Shown: positions 44,447 to 52,874 of the stretch, piece by piece
Position numbering within the stretch: position 1 is the first letter of the stretch
Layout of the letters: each line of letters begins with the position of its first letter
Made by a program: the position numbers and the translations under genes
Assembly: GCF_009601165.1 (NCBI RefSeq)
Contig: NZ_WIRE01000001.1
Location: 2,852,001-2,916,000, forward strand
Direction: 5' to 3'
Origin: Alcanivorax sediminis
Lineage (GTDB): Bacteria; Pseudomonadota; Gammaproteobacteria; Pseudomonadales; Alcanivoracaceae
Length of the DNA: 64,000 nucleotides
The notes under the pieces: model-generated
Database searches by the model: none
Seen by the model: the letters and a program-made list of their open reading frames with translations, nothing else
What the model was told of the DNA's origin: nothing

Positions 44447-45376
44447 TTACAGCTTGCCGTCCAGCTCCGGTACTGCTTCGAACAGGTCAGCAACCAGACC
44501 GTAATCAGCCACCTGGAAGATCGGGGCTTCTTCGTCCTTGTTGATCGCAACGATGACCTTGGAGTCTTTCATACCGGCCAGATGCTGGATGGCACCGGAG
44601 ATGCCCACAGCAACGTACAGGTTCGGTGCAACGATTTTACCCGTCTGACCTACCTGCATATCGTTCGGTACGAAGCCTGCATCAACCGCAGCACGGGATG
44701 CACCCACGCCAGCGCCCAGCTTGTCAGCCAGTTTGTACAGGATTTCGAAGTTCTCGCCGTTACCCATGCCACGACCACCGGAGATCACGATCTCGGCAGA
44801 AGTCAGCTCAGGACGGTCAGACTTGGCCAGCTCTTCACCAACGAACGCGGAGGTACCGGCGTTCTTGGCAGCGTCCAGGCTCTCTACGGCAGCAGAACCA
44901 CCTTCGGCCGCAACGCCATCGAAGGAAGTACCACGCACGGTGATCACTTTCTTGGCGTCTGAGCTCTTGACGGTAGCGATAGCGTTACCTGCGTAAATCG
45001 GACGCTTGAAGGTATCAGCGTCGACCACGTCAGAGATCTCGGAGATCTGAGCCACGTCCAGCAGAGCAGCGGTGCGCGGAGCGAAGTTCTTGCCAGTGGT
45101 GGTGGCCGCAGCCAGAACGTGGGTGTAATCGGCAGCAACTTCAGCCACCAGATCACCAACGTTTTCGGCCAGCTGATGCTCGTAGGCATCGTTGTCAGCG
45201 CACAGTACTTTGGAAACGCCATCAATCTTGGCAGCTTCTTCAGCAACAGCGCCACAGCCTTTACCAGCAACCAGTACGGTGATGTCGCCACCGATAGCCT
45301 TGGCAGCAGCTACTACGCTCAGGGTGACCTTGTTGAGCGCGGCGTTATCGTGTTCGGCGTAAACTAATACACTCAT
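44447..45376 (-). CDS. etfA: Electron transfer flavoprotein alpha subunit
   Basis: 309 residues, the standard EtfA length. [20 protein letters not shown] starts the N-terminal domain. The C-terminal FAD domain shows [60 protein letters not shown] and [20 protein letters not shown], the core signatures. It pairs with EtfB to accept electrons from FadE and other dehydrogenases and passes them to ETF-QO. Its ATG shares one base with the etfB stop. Confidence 0.98.
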   Translation of the reverse strand: MSVLVYAEHDNAALNKVTLSVVAAAKAIGGDITVLVAGKGCGAVAEEAAKIDGVSKVLCADNDAYEHQLAENVGDLVAEVAADYTHVLAAATTTGKNFAPRTAALLDVAQISEISDVVDADTFKRPIYAGNAIATVKSSDAKKVITVRGTSFDGVAAEGGSAAVESLDAAKNAGTSAFVGEELAKSDRPELTSAEIVISGGRGMGNGENFEILYKLADKLGAGVGASRAAVDAGFVPNDMQVGQTGKIVAPNLYVAVGISGAIQHLAGMKDSKVIVAINKDEEAPIFQVADYGLVADLFEAVPELDGKL

Positions 45377-46125
45377 CAGATCACCTTCGCTTCGTTCTTC
45401 AGTTTCTCGACCAGCTCGTCTACGGAGCCAACGATGATGCCAGCCTGACGCTCGGCCGGTGCTTCCACACTTACAGTGGTCACACGCGGAGTCAGGTCAA
45501 CGCCCAGATCAGCAGCGGTTTTGGTATCCAGCGGCTTCTTCTTGGCTTTCATGATGTTCGGCAGAGACGCGTAACGCGGCTCGTTCAGACGCAGGTCAGT
45601 GGTAACCACGGCCGGGAGGGTCAGTTCAACAGTCTGCAGACCACCGTCGATTTCACGGGTTACTTTCACTTTACCGTCAGCCACATTCACTTCAGAAGCG
45701 AAGGTACCCTGCGGCATGCCGGTCAGAGCAGCCAGCATCTGGCCAGTCTGGTTGTTGTCACCGTCGATGGCCTGCTTGCCCAGAATAACCAGCTCAGGCT
45801 TCTCTTCATCAACGATAGCTTTCAGCGCCTTGGCAATGCCCAGCGGCTGAACGTCTTCGTCAGTCTCTACCAGGATAGAGCGATCAGCGCCCAGAGCCAT
45901 GGCAGTACGCAGCTGTTCCTGAGCGGTCTTGGGACCGATGGAGACAGCAACGATTTCAGTAACCACACCCTTCTCTTTTAGGCGCACCGCTTCTTCTACA
46001 GCGATTTCACAGAAGGGGTTCATGGCCATTTTGACGTTAGCGAGATCAACACCAGAGTTGTCCGCCTTCACGCGAACCTTGACGTTGTAGTCAATGACTC
46101 GCTTGATGGGTACAAGAACCTTCAT
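45376..46125 (-). CDS. etfB: Electron transfer flavoprotein beta subunit
   Basis: 249 residues from ATG 46125, with GAGGATCCT ahead; the frame above has no site. [58 protein letters not shown] and [20 protein letters not shown] are typical of EtfB, which holds AMP. First gene of etfBA and divergent from ETF-QO across 517 bases that contain a PsrA-like site. Confidence 0.98.
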   Translation of the reverse strand: MKVLVPIKRVIDYNVKVRVKADNSGVDLANVKMAMNPFCEIAVEEAVRLKEKGVVTEIVAVSIGPKTAQEQLRTAMALGADRSILVETDEDVQPLGIAKALKAIVDEEKPELVILGKQAIDGDNNQTGQMLAALTGMPQGTFASEVNVADGKVKVTREIDGGLQTVELTLPAVVTTDLRLNEPRYASLPNIMKAKKKPLDTKTAADLGVDLTPRVTTVSVEAPAERQAGIIVGSVDELVEKLKNEAKVI

Positions 46126-46359
46126 AGGATCCTCGGAATGTTCCATTGGGTGACTTGTAGAAGGAGGCGACATGACGCCGTTGCCGGGTCCACCCCCGCG
46201 AAAGAGCCGCTATCTTGAACGCTCGGCCACATCAGGTCAATAGGCCGAAAATCCGTAAGCAGATGATTTTGCTGCAAATAGGCAACATAAAATGTCAGTT
46301 TTTTGTGACTTCCCGGTCGGCCATTTTGTTGAAAATCAAGCATCTAGCAAGGGATAATC

Positions 46360-46373
46360 CAAACAGTTGTTTG
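46360..46373. promoter_or_regulatory. PsrA-like operator between etfBA and ETF-QO
   Basis: CAAAC-AGTT-GTTTG has perfect inverted arms and agrees with the CAAAC-N4-GTTTG pattern known for PsrA, the fatty-acid-responsive TetR repressor whose regulon in other gammaproteobacteria includes etf genes. It could serve both divergent units. Confidence 0.5.
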
Positions 46374-46542
46374 AAAAGCGCTCTGACCAAGGGAGCGGCA
46401 GCCCCCTGCTGCTTCCTTATATATGTACCCATCCTGACATCGCGTCACGGCATCTGGGTCAATCAGAGCCTCCCAGGCAGTGGTGCGGATACCGCTATCT
46501 CTATATACTCCGCGCCACCCCAAGGCTGGCCACGGTCGGCTG

Positions 46543-46599
46543 CTGAGAAAGCAATTCTGGCTCACGGGAAATTGATCCCCTTCAGAATAGCTTTCTCAG
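46543..46599 (+). promoter_or_regulatory. Long hairpin in the ETF-QO leader
   Basis: CTGAGAAAGCAATTCTG (46543-46559) pairs with CAGAATAGCTTTCTCAG (46583-46599) at 16 of 17 positions. The 23-base loop contains a smaller GGGA-AATTGA-TCCC hairpin. It ends 43 bases before the GTG start; no T-run follows. Confidence 0.6.
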
Positions 46600-46642
46600 T
46601 GGCTTCCGGGCCGAAACGCAATCCGATAGCGAGGAGAAGGCT

Positions 46643-48298
46643 GTGGAACGCGAATCTATGGAAGTCGACGTAGTCATCGTCGGCGCCGGTCCTTCCGGTC
46701 TGGCAACCGCTTGCCGTCTGGGCCAGATCGCCCAGGAAACCGGTCAGGAAATCAGTGTTGTTGTTGTAGAGAAAGGCTCCGAAGTTGGCGCCCATATTCT
46801 CTCTGGTGCGGTACTCGAGCCGCGCGCCCTGAACGAACTGTTCCCCAACTGGGAAGAGATGGGCGCACCTGTGAACACCAAGGTGACCGGTGACGAGATC
46901 TACTACCTGACCGGCCCGGAAAAGGCACAGAAGGTACCTAACCTGTTCGTACCCAAGACCATGCACAACGAAGGGAACTACATTATTTCCCTGGGTAACC
47001 TGTGCCGCTGGCTGGGTGAGCAAGCTGAAGGTCTGGGCATCGAAATTTTCCCGGGCTTTGCTGCCACCGAGATCCTCTATAACGAAGACGGCTCCGTTAA
47101 GGGTATCGCGACCGGCGATTTCGGCATCGGTCACGATGGCGAGAAGAAAGACAGCTACATGCCCGGCATGGAACTGCACGCCAAGTACACCATCTTCTCC
47201 GAAGGCTGCCGTGGTCAGCTTGGCAAGGAGCTGATGGAAAAGTACAACCTGCGTGAAGGTACTGATCCGCAGCATTACGGTATCGGCATCAAGGAACTGT
47301 GGGACATCGACCCAGCCAAGCATCAGGAAGGTCTGGTGATTCATACTGCTGGCTGGCCGCTGAGCGAATCTGGCTCCCCGGGCGGTGCCTTCCTTTACCA
47401 CATCGAGAACAACCAGGTTGCCCTGGGTCTGATTACCGATCTGGCCTACTCCAACCCGCACGTCTCTCCGTTCGACGAGATGCAGCGCTGGAAGACCAAC
47501 CCGGAGATCAAGAAGCATCTGGAAGGAGGCAAGCGTGTTTCCTATGGTGCACGTGCCATCGCCAAGGGCGGCCTGCAGTCTCTGCCGAAGATGACCTTCC
47601 CGGGTGGTCTGTTGGTGGGCTGTAACGCTGGCACCCTGAACTTTGCCAAGATCAAGGGCACCCACACCGCCATGAAGTCAGGCATGATTGCTGCCGAAAT
47701 TCTGGCAGAAGCCCTGAAAGGCGGCCGTGGCAGCGACGAGCTGACCGAATACAAGGATGCCTTCGACAAGAGCTGGGTTTACGAAGAACTGCATGCACAG
47801 CGCAACTTCGGTCCTGCCCAGCACAAGTTCGGCAACTTCATCGGTTCTGCGTTTGCCTTCGTGGACATCAACCTGTTCAACGGCAAGCTGCCGATCACCA
47901 TGCATGACACCACCCCGGATCATGCCACTCTGAAGCCTGCCGATCAGAGCAAGAAGATCGACTATCCGAAGCCGGACGGCAAGATCACCTTCGCCAAGCT
48001 GGACAGCGTATTCCTGTCCAACACCAACCACGAAGAAGATCAGCCCTGTCACCTGACGCTGAAAGATCCGAGCGTGCCGCTGCAGGTCAACCTGCCCAAG
48101 TGGGACGAGCCGGCACAGCGTTACTGCCCGGCGGGCGTGTACGAAGTGGTCGAGGACGAGAACACTGGCGACAAGCGTTTCCAGATCAACGCCCAGAACT
48201 GCGTGCACTGCAAAACCTGTGACATCAAGGATCCCACCCAGAACATTAACTGGGTGGCTCCGGAAGGTACCGGTGGCCCGAATTACCCGAACATGTAA
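46643..48298 (+). CDS. Electron transfer flavoprotein-ubiquinone oxidoreductase
   Basis: Membrane-associated enzyme that moves electrons from reduced ETF to the quinone pool; 551 residues, as usual. The GTG at 46643 sits after GAGGAGAAGGCT and adds five residues to the in-frame ATG 46658. EVDVVIVGAGPSGLATA is the FAD motif, VEKGSEVGAHILSGAVLEPR the next block, and the C-terminal [4Fe-4S] ligands are in CPAGVYE and NCVHCKTCDIKDPTQNI. It completes the FadE to ETF to quinone route. Transcribed away from etfBA, from a leader with a long hairpin. Confidence 0.97.
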   Translation: MERESMEVDVVIVGAGPSGLATACRLGQIAQETGQEISVVVVEKGSEVGAHILSGAVLEPRALNELFPNWEEMGAPVNTKVTGDEIYYLTGPEKAQKVPNLFVPKTMHNEGNYIISLGNLCRWLGEQAEGLGIEIFPGFAATEILYNEDGSVKGIATGDFGIGHDGEKKDSYMPGMELHAKYTIFSEGCRGQLGKELMEKYNLREGTDPQHYGIGIKELWDIDPAKHQEGLVIHTAGWPLSESGSPGGAFLYHIENNQVALGLITDLAYSNPHVSPFDEMQRWKTNPEIKKHLEGGKRVSYGARAIAKGGLQSLPKMTFPGGLLVGCNAGTLNFAKIKGTHTAMKSGMIAAEILAEALKGGRGSDELTEYKDAFDKSWVYEELHAQRNFGPAQHKFGNFIGSAFAFVDINLFNGKLPITMHDTTPDHATLKPADQSKKIDYPKPDGKITFAKLDSVFLSNTNHEEDQPCHLTLKDPSVPLQVNLPKWDEPAQRYCPAGVYEVVEDENTGDKRFQINAQNCVHCKTCDIKDPTQNINWVAPEGTGGPNYPNM

Positions 48299-48322
48299 TT
48301 CGCCACTTCCTTCGTGTCACTG

Positions 48323-48351
48323 AAAAGGCGCCCTTCGGGGCGCCTTTTTTA
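48323..48351 (+). terminator. Terminator after ETF-QO
   Basis: AAAAGGCGCCC pairs with GGGCGCCTTTT around TTC, then TT. It lies 24 bases past the stop. Confidence 0.9.
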
Positions 48352-48645
48352 TGTTCTGCTTCCTTTAGTATCCCGCGAGCCTGCCGCTACTCACGTTGCT
48401 CGATAGCCCCTCCCGCCAAGGGGAAGAACATAAATCTCATGACTGTCTAGTCATGAACAACAAGCGCATTTGGCCTCATTTCGCTGAATTTCAGACACAA
48501 ACCAGCGTAGTAACCTCCCAGGCATCCCTAACCGCGACCAGGGATACATATTATTATTTTTGTCTCATTGTGGAATGAGGCGCTGCCCGATAGCATGAAT
48601 GAAACGAGCTTATGATCAGGACTCTCTGGCCCCGAGGGAACAAGA
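48352..48645 (+). other. Intergenic region before the MpaB-like gene
   Basis: No gene is supported; a 60-codon frame at 48396-48578 has no coding character. An inverted repeat TCATGAC-N6-GTCATGA lies at 48437-48456, followed by an AT-rich patch (48547-48570) that may hold the promoter. Confidence 0.45.
48437..48456. promoter_or_regulatory. Inverted repeat TCATGAC-N6-GTCATGA upstream of MpaB-like gene
   Basis: Perfect 7-base arms, 190 bases ahead of the gene start. Size and symmetry fit a dimeric regulator such as a TetR or MarR protein; no regulator gene is adjacent. Confidence 0.35.
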
Positions 48646-49530
48646 ATGACCGCACAAGCCACTTCTATCGATAATAAAACCCGGCTTGAAAATCAGTGGC
48701 CTGAACCACTTACCGCCAAACAGCTGGACCAGAAATACCCCGGCATTTTAGATGCCACGGTCTTTTTGTCCGCCGGCGCCAACATCATCATGCAGCTTGC
48801 CCTGCCTGGCGTAGGCTACGGTGTAGCAGAAAGTCGCGTCACCAGCGGTTCAGTGCTTCACCGCCCACTCAAGCGCAGCCGCACCACTTTCACCTACCTT
48901 GCCGTTGCCATGATGGGCACCACAGAAGAGAAGCTGGCCTATCGTCGTGCCGTTAATGGTGCTCATCGCCAGGTGTACTCCACCGATGAATCCCCCGTGC
49001 AGTACAACGCCTTTGATCCTGAACTGCAGCTTTGGGTGGCATCCTGTCTGTACTGGGGTTTTGTCGATACCTATCAGAAGGTCCACCGTCCGCTGACCCG
49101 CGCAGAGCAGGCGGACTTCTACCAAATGGCACGCCCTCTGGGCACCACCCTGCAAGTTCGTCAGGATATGTGGCCAGAGGATCTGGATGCATTCGAGGCG
49201 TATTGGCAAAACGGCATAAAGAAGCTGCACATTGATGAGCGTGTTCACGAGTTCCTGATGATCATTGCCGATCTCAAATTCCTGAGCCCGGTCAGCCAGT
49301 TGCTGTTCGGGAAATTCAACCGCTTTATGACCACCGGCTTTCTGCCACCGCAAGTGCGCAAGGAAATGAAGCTGGACTGGGATGAGAGAAGACAGCGCAA
49401 GTTTGAAAAGTCAGTGCGGCGCCTTGGCAAAGCCGTGGGGTTACTGCCACGCCCGATACGTCAGGCGGCCTACCTGCTGCCGCTACTCGACTTCCGTCGC
49501 CGCCTGGCCAAGGGGAAGCCGCTGATCTAA
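48646..49530 (+). CDS. MpaB-family (DUF2236) oxygenase-like protein
   Basis: 294 residues. The DUF2236 pattern is visible: ANIIMQLALPGVGYGVAES, SGSVLHRPLKRSRTTFTYL, and RAVNGAHRQVYS (with a His that is a haem-ligand candidate), then DPELQLWVASCLYWGFVDTY. The family includes the fungal MpaB oxygenase and is related to the latex-clearing protein, a haem dioxygenase. Start ATG 48646 follows GGGAACAAGA. Substrate unknown; in hydrocarbon degraders many such paralogues occur. The stop overlaps that of converging rsuA by 4 bases. Confidence 0.85.
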   Translation: MTAQATSIDNKTRLENQWPEPLTAKQLDQKYPGILDATVFLSAGANIIMQLALPGVGYGVAESRVTSGSVLHRPLKRSRTTFTYLAVAMMGTTEEKLAYRRAVNGAHRQVYSTDESPVQYNAFDPELQLWVASCLYWGFVDTYQKVHRPLTRAEQADFYQMARPLGTTLQVRQDMWPEDLDAFEAYWQNGIKKLHIDERVHEFLMIIADLKFLSPVSQLLFGKFNRFMTTGFLPPQVRKEMKLDWDERRQRKFEKSVRRLGKAVGLLPRPIRQAAYLLPLLDFRRRLAKGKPLI

Positions 49531-50237
49531 TCAGCGATTGAGCTGATTTCATGTTCCGTTAGCGCCCGGCATTCGCCGGGCGCTAACGTTCTATCCAGCT
49601 GCACGTTCCCTACCGCCAGCCGGTGCAAGGTTTTCACCTTGTTGCCCCGTTGCGCGAACATGCGCCGGATCTGGTGATAGCGGCCTTCCTGCAGCCACAC
49701 ATCCGCTTCGTGTGAACCCAGAATTTCCAATCTGGCAGGTCGGGTTGTCAGATCTTCAAATGCAAAGCGCATCCCCGCCGCAAACGCCGACACATCACTC
49801 TGATCCACTGCAGATTCCAGTGTCACCCGATAATGCTTCCAGACCCCTGTGTCAGGATGGCTGAGCTGCTTCGACCAAACGCCATCGTTGGTCATCAGCA
49901 CCAGGCCTGTGCTGTTGAAATCCAGCCGTCCAGCCAGATGCAAGTCTTCCCGGAGCTCTTCAGGTACCAAATCCAGAACTGTGGTGTGGTGCTCATCACT
50001 GGTAGCACTCACCACCCCGGCGGGCTTGTTCAACATCAGGTAACAGGCTTTTCGTGCCTGCAACAACTGCTCACCCACCTCGATACGATCAAAGGGACCA
50101 ACCCGTTGCTGCCGATCATGCACCACCTCACCATTCACTCTCACCTGTCCCGCTGCGAGCAGCGGGCGAAGAGAATGACGGCTTACCTGAAGAGCCTGAC
50201 TCAAATAACGATCAAGACGAAAGTAACGGGTTGTCAT
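49527..50237 (-). CDS. rsuA: 16S rRNA pseudouridine(516) synthase RsuA-like
   Basis: 236 residues. N-terminal S4 domain (MTTRYFRLDRYLSQALQVSR, QVRVNGEVV), then the RsuA/RluB/E/F catalytic motif GRLDFNSTGLVLMTNDG with Asp as nucleophile, and EGRYHQIRRMFAQRGNKV. Best fits RsuA (pseudouridine 516 in 16S rRNA), although close relatives RluE/F cannot be fully excluded. Its start overlaps the stop of the upstream membrane-protein gene by 4 bases. Confidence 0.9.
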   Translation of the reverse strand: MTTRYFRLDRYLSQALQVSRHSLRPLLAAGQVRVNGEVVHDRQQRVGPFDRIEVGEQLLQARKACYLMLNKPAGVVSATSDEHHTTVLDLVPEELREDLHLAGRLDFNSTGLVLMTNDGVWSKQLSHPDTGVWKHYRVTLESAVDQSDVSAFAAGMRFAFEDLTTRPARLEILGSHEADVWLQEGRYHQIRRMFAQRGNKVKTLHRLAVGNVQLDRTLAPGECRALTEHEISSIAD

Positions 50238-50710
50238 TGCTCAGAGGGAAGTGACGCTTCGTATAAACGTTGCTGTTGACGCAACCGGGAGCTGGCAATC
50301 CAGGCAATGGGTAACCCGTAGAGACAGACAGCAATCGCGACCACCCCCATCGCCCTTCCTTCGCCCAGCGCTGTTCCAAGCATCGTAAGCAGGCCCGCCA
50401 CTAACAGCACCGACACACAAAACCAAAGGGGATAGGGATAACCAGCCCAGTGCAGCAGGCTATTGACGAGCAGCCCGAGGCTAAGCGTAAAAAGGATGGC
50501 AACGATCGTACTCAATACCGTGAACACCAGGAAAAAAATCAATACGGAAAACTCCAGCTTCCCGCCAAACGCAGAGACCAACATAAAAAGGACGCTGTAA
50601 GCCAGTGATACTTGTACCGCCGTGACAGCACCAACTCGAATGGGACTGGCGGGCTCACTGCCCCCATCGAACAGCCGTCGGGCTTTGGGAGCTCGGTAAA
50701 TATCTGCCAT
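50234..50710 (-). CDS. Membrane protein of unknown function, four predicted helices
   Basis: 158 residues from ATG 50710 with GGAGGTCGCCCCC ahead. A hydrophilic N-terminus (MADIYRAPKARRLFDGGSEP) precedes hydrophobic stretches at about 30-50, 55-85, 93-115 and 120-140. It starts like several YIP1/DUF-type small inner membrane proteins, but I cannot name a family. Translationally coupled to rsuA, which is probably incidental. Confidence 0.75.
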   Translation of the reverse strand: MADIYRAPKARRLFDGGSEPASPIRVGAVTAVQVSLAYSVLFMLVSAFGGKLEFSVLIFFLVFTVLSTIVAILFTLSLGLLVNSLLHWAGYPYPLWFCVSVLLVAGLLTMLGTALGEGRAMGVVAIAVCLYGLPIAWIASSRLRQQQRLYEASLPSEQ

Positions 50711-50863
50711 GGGGGCGACCTCCGATCCTGTCTGAAACGGGATGATTGCCACCATCATACCCCGGAGAACTCAGAGAGAGGCATTCTCGATAGTGCTTTG
50801 AACCGCCCTCCCCCTTGCAGTATCCGTATGAGAAAGGTGTCCGGGGTTCACAGCCATGATCTG

Positions 50864-51256
50864 TCAATCACGACCAACATCTCGTGGAAGGCTACGCCAT
50901 GCCCAAAGCCCCAACATCGCTGTCAGAACTTCAAGAATCAGATAGATCACCATATAGCCATTGGGAGTGCCATCCACCACCATGCCAACGGCACGCCCTG
51001 AGGCCATACCCGCCATGAGCAACACCACCCCGAGCACACCGGATCTCAGTGTTTGATGATTCACCGACAGCACCCAGAGCAGCGCCCCCACCCCCAACGA
51101 CAACCCACCATAGGTGGCTCGCATATCAATCCACGCCGATGCCGCGACCGGCACCTCGCCGACCACAGCCTTTAGCAAGGGCTCCGGAACAAACACGAAC
51201 CCAGCGCCGTAACCCAGAAACACCACCGCCACTACCCTGACCAGCCACACCTGCAT
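50864..51256 (-). CDS. DUF4345-like small membrane protein
   Basis: 130 residues with four hydrophobic segments. The pattern VVAVVFLGYGAGFVFVPEPL, AWIDMRATYGGLSLGVGALL fits DUF4345 (a proline-glutamate turn after helix 1, then RAxYGGLxLG). Function unknown. ATG 51256 follows GGAGTGCTCCTATG-like context with GGAG. It lies 20 bases upstream of nothing else on this strand and 20 bases downstream of the phoD remnant, so could be co-transcribed with it. Confidence 0.8.
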   Translation of the reverse strand: MQVWLVRVVAVVFLGYGAGFVFVPEPLLKAVVGEVPVAASAWIDMRATYGGLSLGVGALLWVLSVNHQTLRSGVLGVVLLMAGMASGRAVGMVVDGTPNGYMVIYLILEVLTAMLGLWAWRSLPRDVGRD

Positions 51257-51276
51257 AGGAGCACTCCTTTGTCTTG

Positions 51277-52742
51277 TCAGGACAACTCTACCTCAAAGGT
51301 AGCAAAATCGCGTTTCGGCAGATTCGCTTCATCGCGCTCACGCACCCGCCAGGCATCCACCTTCAGTGCCACCTTTCCTTCTGCATTACGATGAAAGGCC
51401 GCGGTCATGAAATGCTCGGTGGTACGATCTTTAGGGTAGGCAGAGAGCAGCCACCCACGTCGGGTACTCACCGCGGCCGACTCGGAACACTGCACAGTGG
51501 CCGGTGACCAGCCATCCGGACGCACAGAAGCGTGGGGGAAGGGGCCTGGATTCAGCTCGGGAGTGGACGTGGCAACCCCGTCCAGGAACGTCAGGTTGGA
51601 CAGTGGCGATGCAATCACTTCCACCAGCCTGCCCCCCTTGGGACCCAGGGTAGTGGTGGCAATACGGCCAAAGTGTACATCACCACTCATCACCACCACG
51701 TCATGCCCCGTATTACCAAGGGCTTCCAGCAAACGGGCATACTGACCGCGATAGCTCAGCAGGTTTCGCTCCAGTGGATTGGGCGCCACGATCAGAGGCT
51801 GGGGGATCACCAGAACACCCGGGCCATTCAATCCTTTTGCCCACCTGGTGAGCCGGTTGAAATCCGGTTCGGGAAGAAAGCGATCTTCATCCCGGTAAGA
51901 ACGCAGATCCGCAAGGCAAAACGACAATTCATCTATCTCGAAGGTGTCTACCCGCGGGCTCTGCTGAATACGCCGCACACCATCCTCTGACGCCTTGGTC
52001 CAGGTTTCACGCACATCATCAATCTTCAGTGCCAGCAGCGTGGGAATCAGGGAATCGTAAAAGGGATAATCGTTCCAGTATTCGTGATCATCAGGCAGCA
52101 TCCAGGTAGCACCACGATTGAGAATACTGCCCAGCAACTGCCAATGCTGGGCGTAATCATCCGCCACCCGCTCACGAATTTCGCTGCGTACAAAAGATAA
52201 CGAGTCGAAACCGATATCCAGATACACCTGGTCGCCGGTCAGAAAGGTGACATGTGGGCGCACGGCTTCCGGACCACGCTCATACAACGCCCGATAGGCT
52301 CCGGCGGCCTGGCCACCATCACGGTGGGAATAGAAACAACTGCCAGGGCGACAGTAAAAGGCCGCTCCCCCGCCACGGGGAGAGCTGCAGGCAAGGTATC
52401 AAATTGGCCGTGGCGCAACACCTGCCACTCTTCCACTTCCCGGTAAATTGAATCCATGCGACGGATGAACTCCACCTCATAGTGAGTACCGGGCTCCAGA
52501 TCCTCAAACTCGACAGTGGTGTAGAATCGCTGATACACATAACGGAAAGGCCGCTGCCAGTCCTTGCTCACAATATCCTTGCGGATACGAGTGCCATCCG
52601 GCTTGATCAATTCCACGCAGGCCTGTTCGGGCTTTCTCAAGGTATGGAACAGCGTTCCAACCCATACCTTCGCCGTGGTCTGCGTGACACGCAACACCGC
52701 CAGTGACCATTTTCCCTTATTGGTATTCAAACTGAGCGTCAT
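51277..52742 (-). pseudogene. PhoD-like alkaline phosphatase family gene with a one-base frameshift
   Basis: Two overlapping frames make one protein of about 488 residues. The first (52742 down to about 52343) encodes the N-terminal part, starting MTLSLNTNKGKWSLAVLRVT with a beta-sandwich domain and ending ERPFTVAL. The second resumes with GSCFYSHRDGGQAAGAYRAL and includes FLTGDQVYLDIG, DDHEYWNDYPFYDSL and VMSGDVHFGRI, the metallophosphatase ligands. At 52342-52344 one G/C seems missing: CTGGCAGT appears where CTGGGCAGT would give the family motif ALGSCF. Either the gene is inactivated, or this is a sequencing error or phase-variable site in a short G-run. All downstream motifs are intact, so the loss must be recent. 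Confidence 0.85.
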
Positions 52743-52818
52743 TCCCCACCTCTTCCCTGAAATGTTCTTCCATTTATATGTTTTTTATGGGAATCAAGAT
52801 TGCCCGTATTCATAAGGG

Positions 52819-52844
52819 AAAAAAAGAGGGGCCGAAGCCCCTCT
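52819..52844 (-). terminator. Terminator after the BVMO gene
   Basis: Read leftward, AGAGGGGC pairs with GCCCCTCT around TTCG, followed by TTTTTTTCC. It lies 30 bases beyond the monooxygenase stop. Confidence 0.9.
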
Positions 52845-52874
52845 GATACGTACTGCTCAATTTTTCAAACACAC

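Larger units (their letters stand above)
46126..46642. other. Divergent control region between etfB and ETF-QO
   Basis: No gene is supported; open frames here have no coding character. The region is unusually long for this window and partly AT-rich (about 46255-46345). It holds the PsrA-like site at 46360-46373 and the long hairpin at 46543-46599. Confidence 0.6.

Noticed and set aside
46562..47665. 367-codon frame antisense to ETF-QO
   Set aside because: The plus strand is clearly ETF-QO; the frame starts within it without a site.
48396..48578. 60-codon frame before the MpaB-like gene
   Set aside because: No ribosome site, no hydrophobic or conserved pattern, and it covers the likely operator.
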